Assembly (NCBI GenBank): GCA_027009605.1
Contig: JALVCY010000055.1
Location: forward strand, 1 to 17,504
Source: Saprospiraceae bacterium
GTDB taxonomy: Bacteria; Bacteroidota; Bacteroidia; Chitinophagales; Saprospiraceae
Direction of reading: 5' to 3'
Length of the DNA: 17,504 nucleotides
Every line of letters begins with the position of its first letter. Positions within the stretch are counted from its first letter, which is position 1. The translations under genes were made by a program, and so were the position numbers. Shown piece by piece: positions 1-7,183 of this stretch. Below the pieces are notes generated by a model that searched no databases, was not told where the DNA came from, and saw only the letters and a program-made list of their open reading frames with translations.

Positions 1-60
1 CTAACGAAGTCCGAAGGACAAGTGAATCAACTAGCGCAGCGAATCAACTTCTTCAACTTT
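1..60. repeat. Intergenic dispersed-repeat sequence downstream of nuoH
   Basis: This is low-complexity intergenic DNA made of short AATCAACT-like words. It includes a 17-nt string at 42-58 that recurs exactly and in the same orientation at 17216-17232. GTCC-GAA-GGAC near 10-20 is a small palindrome. No gene is visible. On the minus strand it lies just beyond the nuoH stop, presumably before the next nuo gene outside the window. The exact 17-nt match is seen directly; calling it a genome-wide repeat is inference. Confidence 0.45.
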
Positions 61-114
61 CTCACTACTCATCTCTCACCACTCACTACTCATCTCTCAC
101 CACTCACCACTCAC
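61..114. repeat. 21-bp direct tandem repeat overlapping the nuoH stop
   Basis: Two identical 21-bp units (61-81 and 82-102) are followed by a partial, slightly changed third unit (103-114). On the minus strand they read as GTGAGTGG/GTGAGAG/ATGAGTA words. The nuoH stop codon (TGA, 111-113 on the minus strand) is part of the partial unit, so the repeat begins exactly where the gene ends. Copy number could vary by slippage. No function is apparent. Confidence 0.8.
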
Positions 115-1187
115 AAATGCCATCCCATCAAAACAATCAAAGCCATCAACAAAATATTCATCAAATTCAACGGCAACAAATACTTCCACTCCAACTTCAG
201 CAATTGGTCAATACGCAATCTTGGGAACGTCCACCGAAACCACATCATCAAAAAGATCATAAACCCGACCTTGCCCAAAAACCAAAATATACCGGGAATA
301 AAATCCATCAGATGGTTAAAGCCTTCCAATCCACCCAAATGCAAGGGCATCCAACCACCCAAAAAAATGGTCGCCGCTACCGCCGAAATGATAAACATAT
401 TCACAAATTCCGAAAGGAAAAAGAAGGCAAACTTCAATCCCGAATATTCCGTATGGAATCCGGCACCCAATTCCGACTCCGCTTCCGTCAAGTCAAATGG
501 TGTCCGGTTGGTCTCCGCCGTGCCCGCTATCGTAAATATCATAAAGGCTATTACCGCAGGAATATGCCCTTTGAAAATATTCCAATAATCACTTTGCGCC
601 GTCACTATCTCAGACATCTTCAAACTCCCCGACAACAACACAATCGTCAAGATGGACAAACCTACCGACAATTCATAACTAATCATCTGAGCCCCCGAAC
701 GCATAGCACCCAACAGCGCATACTTATTGTTACTGGCCCACCCGCCGAGCAAAATCCCCATCACGCCCAAAGAAGACATGGCAATCATAAAGAAGATACC
801 AATATCAATGTCAAAAGCCTGCAAACCTTTGGCGAAAGGCAAAACAGACATCGACAACAAAGCCGCTAATATCACAAAATAAGGGGCTAGATTATACAAA
901 AAGGAATCCGCACGGGTCGTCCCCACCGGCTCTTTGAGCAATAATTTAATGGCATCGGCCACCGTTTGGAAAAGGCCCCAAGGCCCAATCCGGTTCGGCC
1001 CCAAGCGCAATTGGAAAAAGGCCGCAATCTTCCGTTCCGCAAGGACTAAAACCAGCCCCAAAACAGCAAATATGGCCAAATAAATCGCACCTACCAAGAC
1101 CCAACCGACGAACGTAGCCGCCATATCGGGTAGGATGCTGTGCAACCAATTATTTATTCCCTGTATCATGCCTGTAAAATCGTACAT
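111..1187 (-). CDS. nuoH: NADH-quinone oxidoreductase subunit H (complex I, NuoH/ND1)
   Basis: NuoH is the membrane subunit of respiratory complex I that joins the proton-pumping arm to the peripheral arm and forms much of the quinone chamber. The 358-residue length is typical. About eight hydrophobic segments are separated by family motifs: AERKIAAFFQLRLGPNR and GLFQTVADAIKLLLKE near residues 50-86, a RSGAQMISYE loop, the acidic ETNRTPFDLTEAESEL loop near residues 225-240 that lines the quinone site, and RWTFPRLRIDQLLKLEWK near the C terminus. The start is 18 bp after the nuoD stop, indicating co-transcription. In most 14-gene nuo operons nuoE, nuoF and nuoG lie between nuoD and nuoH; none is here. 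The stop codon lies in a tandem repeat. The assignment is secure. Confidence 0.97.
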   Translation of the reverse strand: MYDFTGMIQGINNWLHSILPDMAATFVGWVLVGAIYLAIFAVLGLVLVLAERKIAAFFQLRLGPNRIGPWGLFQTVADAIKLLLKEPVGTTRADSFLYNLAPYFVILAALLSMSVLPFAKGLQAFDIDIGIFFMIAMSSLGVMGILLGGWASNNKYALLGAMRSGAQMISYELSVGLSILTIVLLSGSLKMSEIVTAQSDYWNIFKGHIPAVIAFMIFTIAGTAETNRTPFDLTEAESELGAGFHTEYSGLKFAFFFLSEFVNMFIISAVAATIFLGGWMPLHLGGLEGFNHLMDFIPGIFWFLGKVGFMIFLMMWFRWTFPRLRIDQLLKLEWKYLLPLNLMNILLMALIVLMGWHL

Positions 1188-1205
1188 AGGCTATTTTTTT
1201 TGTTT

Positions 1206-2333
1206 TTATCTGTCAATATCCGGAATCACAAAGTCAAAGGTCGCCATGATTGCCACCAAATCCCCTACTTTCCAGCCCCTGGCCACATGGTCAATAACCG
1301 ACAAGTTAGCAAACCCCGGCGAACGAAAATGCATTCTATAAGGACTTTTCTTACCATCACTGATGATATGTACCCCCAATTCTCCGCGTGCCGTCTCCAC
1401 CCGTTGATAAAACTCACCTTTAGGCAACTTAATGACCGCATTCGTCTTCGCTTGAATCTCTCCTTCCGGAATATTATCTATCAATTGCTCAATAATGTGC
1501 ATAGATTCCCACATCTCCAAAATCCGCATCCGATACCGATCAAATGTATCACCAACCGTTCCCAAAATCTCCTTAAACTGGACTCGGTCATAAGCAGAAT
1601 AAGGCTGTTTCTTACGAATATCACAAGACACACCCGACGCTCTCGCCCCCGGCCCGGTTACCCCAAAAGAAATGGCATCTTCCTTTGTCAAAAAACCAAT
1701 ACCTTCTGTCCGTTTCCGGAAAATCACATTATCCGAAAGGAGCAAATCATACTCCGGTAACTTCGTCTTGAAATGCGCAATAAATTCCTTCACCCGCTTC
1801 TGAAAATTAGGATGAATATCCCACATCATACCACCGGGCACAAAATAATTCATCGTCAATCTCGCCCCACAAGTCTCTTCAAAAATATCATTAATCATTT
1901 CCCGGTCACGGAAGGCATACATAAACGTCGTCAACGCCCCCGTATCCATTCCGGTGACTCCCCACCATAACATGTGGGAGGACAATCTGGTCAATTCCGC
2001 CATAATCGTCCGCACCACCTTTACTCGATCCGACACTTCGATTTCTAACCCTTTCTCCACCGCTAGACAAACCGCTTCATTATTTATATGGGCAGACAAA
2101 TAATCCATCCGATCCGTCAAGTGAACGATTTGGCGATAGGTATCATGTTCGGTCATTTTTTCGATAGACCGGTGGATGTATCCTAAATCGGGATCTACTT
2201 TTTTGACGATTTCCCCATCCAAGGTCAACAGCAAACGCAGCACCCCGTGGGTCGCCGGATGCTGTGGTCCCATGTTGATAAAATATTCTTCTGTTTTTCC
2301 TTGTGGGCGAATCGTTAGTTCTTCTTGTCTCAT
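1206..2333 (-). CDS. nuoD: NADH-quinone oxidoreductase subunit D (complex I, 49-kDa subunit)
   Basis: NuoD is the peripheral-arm subunit that, with NuoB, forms the quinone-reduction site next to cluster N2. The 375-residue protein is a separate NuoD, not a NuoCD fusion. It contains GPQHPATHG at residues 22-30 and MDYLSAHINNE starting at residue 76. By alignment with the human and Thermus subunits, His29 and Tyr78 correspond to the quinone head-group ligands; the 49-residue spacing between them matches both. Further family motifs include TRLSSHMLWWG, RGELGVHIISDG and the C-terminal FDFVIPDIDR. It lies 18 bp after nuoC and 18 bp before nuoH. No key residue is missing. Confidence 0.97.
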   Translation of the reverse strand: MRQEELTIRPQGKTEEYFINMGPQHPATHGVLRLLLTLDGEIVKKVDPDLGYIHRSIEKMTEHDTYRQIVHLTDRMDYLSAHINNEAVCLAVEKGLEIEVSDRVKVVRTIMAELTRLSSHMLWWGVTGMDTGALTTFMYAFRDREMINDIFEETCGARLTMNYFVPGGMMWDIHPNFQKRVKEFIAHFKTKLPEYDLLLSDNVIFRKRTEGIGFLTKEDAISFGVTGPGARASGVSCDIRKKQPYSAYDRVQFKEILGTVGDTFDRYRMRILEMWESMHIIEQLIDNIPEGEIQAKTNAVIKLPKGEFYQRVETARGELGVHIISDGKKSPYRMHFRSPGFANLSVIDHVARGWKVGDLVAIMATFDFVIPDIDR

Positions 2334-2351
2334 GGATTCTAATTTTTGATA

Positions 2352-2816
2352 TTAACGATTCACAATATTGACCGGATCCACATAGTCTTTCCGCAAGGGA
2401 TAGCCCACCCAGTCTTCCGTCAAAAATAATCTTCTTAAATCCGGATGCCCTTCAAATCTAACTCCCAACAAATCAAAAACTTCCCGTTCATTGAGCTCCG
2501 CAGTCCGGTAAATATCTGATACTGTGTCGATTACACAATTTTCGTCCCGGTCTTCTGTCCGGACTTTCACCACCAAAACTAAGCCCAAAGTAGTGGACTC
2601 CAAGTGATAAATAACTTCTAAATATTTAGGATAATCCACACCGGTCAGACAAAACATATAGTCCATCTTGGTCTGTTCATCGTCCTTCAGCTTGCGCAAA
2701 AAATCACGCAAATGCTCCCGCGGCACGACCACCGTCACATATTCTTTGGAGTCTTCCGTAAACTCTAGGTCGGGAGCCCAATTTTGGATGATTTCTTTTA
2801 TGTTTTCGTTTTTCAT
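2352..2816 (-). CDS. nuoC: NADH-quinone oxidoreductase subunit C (complex I, 30-kDa subunit)
   Basis: NuoC is a structural subunit of the complex I peripheral arm and packs against NuoD and NuoB. The 154-residue protein is a short bacterial form. It ends with the family signature: EREVFDLLGVRFEGHPDLRR followed by LFLTEDWVGYPLRKDY near residues 110-146. The start ATG at 2814-2816 is followed by a polar N terminus; no better start is visible upstream because a repeat array occupies the gap to nuoB. The gap to nuoB is 210 bp, by far the largest within this gene row, so nuoC translation may be separately initiated or affected by the hairpins there. Confidence 0.95.
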   Translation of the reverse strand: MKNENIKEIIQNWAPDLEFTEDSKEYVTVVVPREHLRDFLRKLKDDEQTKMDYMFCLTGVDYPKYLEVIYHLESTTLGLVLVVKVRTEDRDENCVIDTVSDIYRTAELNEREVFDLLGVRFEGHPDLRRLFLTEDWVGYPLRKDYVDPVNIVNR

Positions 2817-2855
2817 TTTGTTGTTGCTTTTTGGCTTTGGTTGTTTGCCTGGTTT

Positions 2856-3026
2856 GGGGCGAATGGTATCTGACCCTACGATTCTACTTTGTCAAATCCG
2901 TTTTTGTTTGGGCGACTGCGTGGTTCGCCTGTTGGGCGAATGCGTGGTTCACCTGTTGGGCGAATGCGTGGTTCACCTGTTGGGCGAATGCGTGGTTCAC
3001 CTGTTGGGCGAACACAAGGTTCGCCC
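2856..3026 (-). repeat. Five-unit stem-loop array between nuoB and nuoC
   Basis: On the plus strand the module is GGGCGAA, 7 nt, TTCRCC, then TGTT, repeated with a 24-bp period. Modules begin at 2910, 2934, 2958, 2982 and 3006. The middle three are identical, the first has GGGCGAC and TTCGCC, and the last has loop CACAAGG and arm TTCGCCC. In the minus-strand transcript each unit can fold: GGUGAA pairs with UUCGCC through one G-U pair. A degraded relative (GGGCGAA, then 7 nt, then TGACCCTACG) lies at 2857-2880. The array fills the nuoB-nuoC spacer of the operon. It resembles REP/BIME-type palindromic elements in behaviour, but I cannot assign it to a named family. Confidence 0.85.
2874..2901 (-). 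repeat. Imperfect copy of the nuoB 3' end
   Basis: Aligned with 3025-3052, this segment is identical at about 22 of 28 positions by eye (CCCTACG, CTT, GTCAAA and CCGT are shared). On the minus strand it would read G-F-D-K-V-E-S-stop, compared with G-F-D-E-G-K-P-stop at the real nuoB end. The two copies flank the hairpin array as direct repeats. Either the end of nuoB was duplicated together with the array, or both copies belong to a longer repeat family. Confidence 0.6.
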
Positions 3027-3584
3027 CTACGGTTTGCCTTCGTCAAAACCGTCGATTGGGTTGACTTTGGTCGAATTATTGGTGGCTCTAATTTTCTTCT
3101 GCAACATAATCATTCCTTCCAACAGGGCTTCAGGCCTTGGTGGACAACCGGGAATATATACATCCACGGGTATCACATGATCCGCACCTTTCACCACGGA
3201 ATAGGAATTGTAAAAAAACGGCCCGCCTGAAATGGCACATGCCCCCATGGCTACGACGTATTTCGGTTCGGCCATTTGGTCGTATAATCTTCTTAGGACG
3301 GGTGCCATTTTATTGACAATCGTACCTGCAATAACAATGACATCAGCTTGTCTAGGTGTCGGTCTTGCGACTTCCATCCCAAATCTTGCCCAATCATGCT
3401 TGGCAGCACCGGTCTGCATCATTTCTATGGCACAACAACTTGTCCCAAAGTACAATGGCCATAGGGAGTTTGATCTCCCCCAATTAATGATGGCATCCAA
3501 TGAAGTAACAACAATATTGCCCCCATTTCCTGCGGGTATGACTTTTCCTGGAAAGTCCGGGCCCAAATCTTCTTTCATTCCCAT
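3027..3584 (-). CDS. nuoB: NADH-quinone oxidoreductase subunit B (complex I, cluster N2 subunit)
   Basis: NuoB binds the terminal [4Fe-4S] cluster N2, which passes electrons to quinone. The 185-residue protein has the four expected cysteines: the adjacent pair Cys50-Cys51 in YFGTSCCAIEMM, Cys116 in MGACAISGG and Cys147 in IPGCPPRPEA. ARPTPRQADV, typical of the family, is also present. The ATG overlaps the end of nuoA by 10 bp, supporting translational coupling. The last residues (GFDEGKP) and the TAG stop run into the palindromic array: TAG is part of the CGTAGGGGCGAA arm. The extreme C terminus may therefore be encoded by the repeat. The core enzyme function is intact. Confidence 0.97.
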   Translation of the reverse strand: MGMKEDLGPDFPGKVIPAGNGGNIVVTSLDAIINWGRSNSLWPLYFGTSCCAIEMMQTGAAKHDWARFGMEVARPTPRQADVIVIAGTIVNKMAPVLRRLYDQMAEPKYVVAMGACAISGGPFFYNSYSVVKGADHVIPVDVYIPGCPPRPEALLEGMIMLQKKIRATNNSTKVNPIDGFDEGKP

Positions 3585-3925
3585 TTGAATGCTCCTTTTT
3601 TATAGGCGTATAGTAAACCCAAGCCTAAGATTAAGATAAAAATCAAGATCTCGATAAATCCAACCATCCCTATTTTCTTCATGACTACCGCCCACGGTAC
3701 CAAAAAGATAGTCTCTACATCAAAAATCAAAAAAAGAATGGCGATAAGGAAATAACCGACTTTAAATTGTACCCAAGTCCGGCCAATAGTTTTCATCCCA
3801 CTTTCGTAGGGATCCCACTTGTCTTTGTTGGTACTTTTTGGCGAAAGCAGCTTGGATGCCAGTGCGCCACCACCTACCAGCACGATGCCGGCAATAAAAA
3901 AGACGAGAATTGCTTCTGCTCCCAT
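3575..3925 (-). CDS. nuoA: NADH-quinone oxidoreductase subunit A (complex I, ND3)
   Basis: NuoA is a small membrane subunit of complex I at the junction of the two arms. The 116-residue length is normal. Three hydrophobic helices are visible, near residues 5-27, 57-80 and 88-110. The loop between the first two has KWDPYESGM, and the second helix contains the family motif FLIAILFLIFDVETIFLVPW. It is the first nuo gene of the row, 68 bp after korB and overlapping nuoB by 10 bp. A strong hairpin lies in the spacer to korB. Confidence 0.96.
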   Translation of the reverse strand: MGAEAILVFFIAGIVLVGGGALASKLLSPKSTNKDKWDPYESGMKTIGRTWVQFKVGYFLIAILFLIFDVETIFLVPWAVVMKKIGMVGFIEILIFILILGLGLLYAYKKGAFKWE

Positions 3926-3956
3926 GGTTGTTTGGTTTTGTTTTCAGACAAGTCGC

Positions 3957-3983
3957 CGGGGCAGCTCCAAAAGACCTGCCCCG
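3957..3983 (-). promoter_or_regulatory. Intercistronic hairpin between korB and nuoA
   Basis: CGGGGCAG (3957-3964) and CTGCCCCG (3976-3983) are perfect 8-bp inverted repeats around an 11-nt loop. In the minus-strand transcript the hairpin lies after the korB stop and before nuoA. It has no following U-run in that direction, so it does not look like an intrinsic terminator. A role in mRNA stability, processing or partial attenuation is possible but unproven. Confidence 0.6.
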
Positions 3984-3993
3984 CCCCCTGTTT

Positions 3994-5001
3994 TTAGTCT
4001 AGTACATAAGTCTCTCCGGACTCCACTAAGTCATCAAAGGTAATGCCCTTGGATGCTTGGATTCTTTCTTCCATTTGACCGACAAAGCGTTCATCATAAG
4101 GCATTTCTTCGACGGCACGAATCACTCCTGTAACGATTGGATTCGTCATGCGAGTCAACATAAAGTGCAAAGTAGGATCCGGATTATGGGCATCATGCAC
4201 CAAAATATCCTCTTCTGTGATACCATTTTCTCCGATGGTGACCACTTCCAATTTCAGACCGTTTAGGCGCAAGCCTTTATTATTATCGTGTCCAAAAATC
4301 ATTTTTTTGCCATGCTCCACATAGACTTGATTGTCCGGGCGGGTCTCCTTGCTATTGACCAAGTCGTGTGCACCGTCGTTAAAGATGACACAGTTTTGAA
4401 GCACTTCAATAAAGGAAAGCCCTTTGAATTGTTCAGCTTGGATAAACATCGCCGCCAGTTCTTTGGGTTTGTTGCCGGAGATTCTTGCGAAAAAACGTCC
4501 ATTAGACCCAATGGCCAATTCGCCCGGATTAAAAGGAGGCTGCGTATTTCCGAAAGGAGAAGTTTTGGTGCGCTGTCCCAATAGAGATGTAGGCGAAAAC
4601 TGTCCTTTCGTCAAACCATAAATCTCATTGTTAAACAAGATGACGTTCATATTGATATTCCGGCGAATGGCATGAATCGTATGATTTCCCCCAATCGCCA
4701 AAGCATCACCATCTCCGGTAATGACCCAGACACTCAAGTCCGGATTAGCAAGTTTAGTCCCTGTCGCAATCGCTGCGGCACGTCCATGAATACCATGAAT
4801 ACCAAACGTATTCATATAGTAAGGAAAACGTGATGAACAACCGATACCGGAAATAAAGACGATATCTTCTTTTTTACGACCAATCTCCGGCAAGGCCTTT
4901 TGAACGGCACGCAAGATAACGTAATCATCACAACCAGGACACCAACGTACTTCTTGATCACTGGCAAAATCTTTAAATGTATATTTTTTGACGTCTGTCA
5001 T
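3994..5001 (-). CDS. korB: 2-oxoglutarate:ferredoxin oxidoreductase, beta subunit
   Basis: This is the thiamine-pyrophosphate subunit of a two-subunit 2-oxoacid:ferredoxin oxidoreductase, which oxidatively decarboxylates 2-oxoglutarate to succinyl-CoA (or works in reverse) with ferredoxin as electron carrier. Its 335 residues contain WCPGCDDYVIL (Cys21, Cys24), GIGCSSRFPYYMNTFGIHG (Cys55) and Cys204 in LQNCVIFND, the four cluster ligands expected for this family. The TPP motif GDGDALAIGGNHTIHA begins at residue 96, followed by NNEIYGLTKGQFSPTS. Substrate choice is inferred from the KorB-like motifs; related enzymes act on other 2-oxoacids. It follows korA by 25 bp and precedes nuoA by 68 bp on the same strand. 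Confidence 0.92.
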   Translation of the reverse strand: MTDVKKYTFKDFASDQEVRWCPGCDDYVILRAVQKALPEIGRKKEDIVFISGIGCSSRFPYYMNTFGIHGIHGRAAAIATGTKLANPDLSVWVITGDGDALAIGGNHTIHAIRRNINMNVILFNNEIYGLTKGQFSPTSLLGQRTKTSPFGNTQPPFNPGELAIGSNGRFFARISGNKPKELAAMFIQAEQFKGLSFIEVLQNCVIFNDGAHDLVNSKETRPDNQVYVEHGKKMIFGHDNNKGLRLNGLKLEVVTIGENGITEEDILVHDAHNPDPTLHFMLTRMTNPIVTGVIRAVEEMPYDERFVGQMEERIQASKGITFDDLVESGETYVLD

Positions 5002-5026
5002 TTTCTTAATTTTTTATGGGTGAGCC

Positions 5027-6895
5027 TTATGCGGTTACGATTTTCTCAGATGCCATCACTTGGTCAAACCGATCCATTAATTCCTGAATTGTAAATGGCA
5101 AGCCTTGTACTTTGTTGTATTTGAAGTAGTTATGGCCGGGATGCTCCATAAGCAGTACCCTATGCATCTGCCCTTCATTCAATTCACAAACAACAATTTT
5201 CTTAAATTTACCAAGAACTTCTGCTGTATTAGCCGGTAATGGATTGATATAATTAAAATGAGCCAAGCCCACTTTTTTGCCATGTCCGAAGGCACTTTGT
5301 ACGGCCATGTGCAAGGCACCGTAAGTACCGCCCCATCCGACGACCAACAAGTCACCTTCTTGAGCGCCTTCCACTTTCAAATCCGGAATATCATTGGCGA
5401 CACGTCTTACTTTTTCAGCTCTTAGCTTGACCATTTCTTCGTGGTTCAATGGCTGCATATTGACATTACCGGTTTCTATATGCTTTTCCAGACCGCCTAT
5501 GCGATGTTCAAATCCAGTCATACCCGGATAAGCCCATTCGCGAGCCAATGTGTCTTTATCTCTGGTATAAGGTGTCCAACCTTCCGGATTCTTGGCTATA
5601 TGCGGCTTAATATCGGGTAAGTCTGCTAATTTTTTGATCAACCAAGGCTCAGAGCCATTAGCGATGTACCCATCTGTCATCAAAATCACCGGAGTCATGT
5701 GCTCCAAAGCCAAACGAGACGCTTCAAAAGCCATATCAAAACAATGAGACGGTGAATTAGCCGCTACCACAATGACCGGACTTTCTCCATTCCGTCCATA
5801 CAAAGCTTGCAATAAGTCAGACTGTTCTGTTTTTGTCGGAAGACCGGTCGAAGGTCCACCCCGCTGAACATCCACAATCACCATAGGCATCTCAGTCATC
5901 ATTGCGAGTCCGATGGCTTCCCCTTTTAGCGCAAGCCCCGGGCCGGAAGTCGTTGTGATGGCCAAGTCACCGGCAAAAGAAGCCCCAATCGTAGAAGCGA
6001 CACCGGCAATCTCGTCTTCCGCTTGGAAAGATTTGACCCTAAACTCCGGATGCTTCACTAATTCGTGTAAAATATCAGAAGCCGGTGTAATAGGATAAGA
6101 TCCCAAGAAAAGCTCTTTTTTCGCTTTCTTCGCTGCCGCAATGAATCCCCAAGCCGTGGCTTGGTTGCCCATAATAATACGGTACTTGCCTTTTTTCAAT
6201 TTGGCCGGACGGACTTGATAAGTGGTCGCAATCAGCTCCAAATTTTCTGCATAGACATTACCGGCCTTCAACGCCCGAGTATTAGCTTCGATGACAATCG
6301 GCCTCTTTTTAAATTTCTTTTTGAAAAATTCAATGGTATGATCCATGCTTCTCCCATAAATCCAATAAATCATCCCCAAAGTAAACATATTCTTACTTCG
6401 ATCCATGGATTTATTGTCCATTCCCAAGTCTAGGAGTGCGGCTTTCGTTTTGCTCGTAATGGGTGCTGCAATCACCCGGTAAGCATCCAAGCTACCATCT
6501 TCTAAAGGGTTGGTGGTGTAGCCGGCTTTTTTAAGATTTTTGCCTGTAAAGGCATCCGTATCCACCAAAAGCATTTTGCCGGGCGCTAAATCCTGCAAAT
6601 TGGTCTTTAAAGCAGCCGGATTCATAGCGACTAACATATCCAACTCATCCCCGGGAGTGGCAATATCCTGATTGGACACCTGCACCTGAAAGCCCGAGAC
6701 TCCAAATAAGCTCCCTTGGGGGGCTCTAATCTCGGAAGGATAGTTAGGAAAGGTTGCGATATCGTTTCCCATAAGGGCTGAAGTATCCGCAAATTGAGTC
6801 CCGGTCAACTGCATTCCGTCCCCTGAATCACCCGTAAAACGGATGACCACGGAATCCAGTTCACTGGAAGACTTGTGAGAAAAATGATTACTCAT
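5027..6895 (-). CDS. korA: 2-oxoglutarate:ferredoxin oxidoreductase, fused gamma-alpha subunit
   Basis: This is the large subunit partnering KorB. The 622 residues form two fused parts. An N-terminal gamma-type domain spans about residues 12-210 and begins with VVIRFTGDSGDGMQLTG. An alpha-type pyrimidine-binding domain spans about residues 240-620 and carries the YPITP motif at 267-271, which in this family lies at the substrate and CoA site, plus TTTSGPGLALKGEAIGL. The fusion is usual for two-subunit bacterial and archaeal enzymes. No delta (ferredoxin-like) subunit is attached, so a soluble acceptor is needed; a ferredoxin gene lies divergently 288 bp away. The start is supported by a short polar lead-in (MSNHFSHKSS). 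It is probably the first gene of the kor-nuo operon. Confidence 0.93.
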   Translation of the reverse strand: MSNHFSHKSSSELDSVVIRFTGDSGDGMQLTGTQFADTSALMGNDIATFPNYPSEIRAPQGSLFGVSGFQVQVSNQDIATPGDELDMLVAMNPAALKTNLQDLAPGKMLLVDTDAFTGKNLKKAGYTTNPLEDGSLDAYRVIAAPITSKTKAALLDLGMDNKSMDRSKNMFTLGMIYWIYGRSMDHTIEFFKKKFKKRPIVIEANTRALKAGNVYAENLELIATTYQVRPAKLKKGKYRIIMGNQATAWGFIAAAKKAKKELFLGSYPITPASDILHELVKHPEFRVKSFQAEDEIAGVASTIGASFAGDLAITTTSGPGLALKGEAIGLAMMTEMPMVIVDVQRGGPSTGLPTKTEQSDLLQALYGRNGESPVIVVAANSPSHCFDMAFEASRLALEHMTPVILMTDGYIANGSEPWLIKKLADLPDIKPHIAKNPEGWTPYTRDKDTLAREWAYPGMTGFEHRIGGLEKHIETGNVNMQPLNHEEMVKLRAEKVRRVANDIPDLKVEGAQEGDLLVVGWGGTYGALHMAVQSAFGHGKKVGLAHFNYINPLPANTAEVLGKFKKIVVCELNEGQMHRVLLMEHPGHNYFKYNKVQGLPFTIQELMDRFDQVMASEKIVTA

Positions 6896-6920
6896 GATAT
6901 AAGATTTTGTCTATCAGCCT

Positions 6921-6945
6921 ATTATGCAGGACAAACAGGCATAAT
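6921..6945 (-). promoter_or_regulatory. Palindrome in the korA leader
   Basis: ATTATGC (6921-6927) and GCATAAT (6939-6945) are perfect 7-bp inverted repeats around an 11-nt centre. The element lies 25 bp before the korA start and downstream of the candidate korA promoter. It could be an operator or an mRNA hairpin near the ribosome site. There is no T-run, so it is not a terminator. Confidence 0.45.
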
Positions 6946-7012
6946 GTAAGCGAAAAAAAAATGGTCGATCTGCTCGATGATGATTGTACGGAATTTCCCT
7001 ACAAAAGCACGG

Positions 7013-7020
7013 CAAAATTA
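7013..7020 (-). promoter_or_regulatory. Candidate -7 box for korA-korB-nuo
   Basis: On the minus strand this reads TAATTTTG, an exact match to the Bacteroidota TAnnTTTG promoter box. Transcription would start near 7006, giving a leader of about 110 nt. I see no good -33 TTTG at the expected distance, so confidence is limited. Confidence 0.45.
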
Positions 7021-7138
7021 GGATAAAAATCAAATAAATCCACTTTTACCGGGCTTTTTGTCACTATATACGCAATTTAGACAAATTCTAAATACAAAAC
7101 AAATTTTGTTCATATTTTTTCTTTTCAAACAAATCACC

Positions 7139-7146
7139 TAACCTTG
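7139..7146 (+). promoter_or_regulatory. Candidate -7 box for the ferredoxin gene
   Basis: TAACCTTG differs from the TAnnTTTG box at one position. Transcription would begin roughly 30 nt before the ferredoxin ATG. No convincing -33 element is seen. Confidence 0.35.
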
Positions 7147-7183
7147 CGTTTGCAAATGTATTACACACTAAAAATTTAAGAAA

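Noticed and set aside
117..869. Long plus-strand open frame opposite nuoH
   Set aside because: It is the antisense shadow of a conserved nuoH gene, with basic low-complexity content and no domain.
1188..1205. Deletion scar of nuoEFG between nuoD and nuoH
   Set aside because: The 18-bp spacer contains no gene remnant; absence of nuoEFG here may be the normal arrangement in this lineage.
2910..3026. CRISPR array
   Set aside because: Units abut at a 24-bp period with no unique spacers, and no cas genes are nearby.
2831..3064. Plus-strand open frame encoding a repetitive AWFTCWAN peptide
   Set aside because: The repetition comes from the 24-bp non-coding hairpin array; the frame has no family likeness and runs antisense into nuoB.
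3957..3983. Intrinsic terminator after korB
   Set aside because: No U-run follows the stem in the direction of korB transcription.
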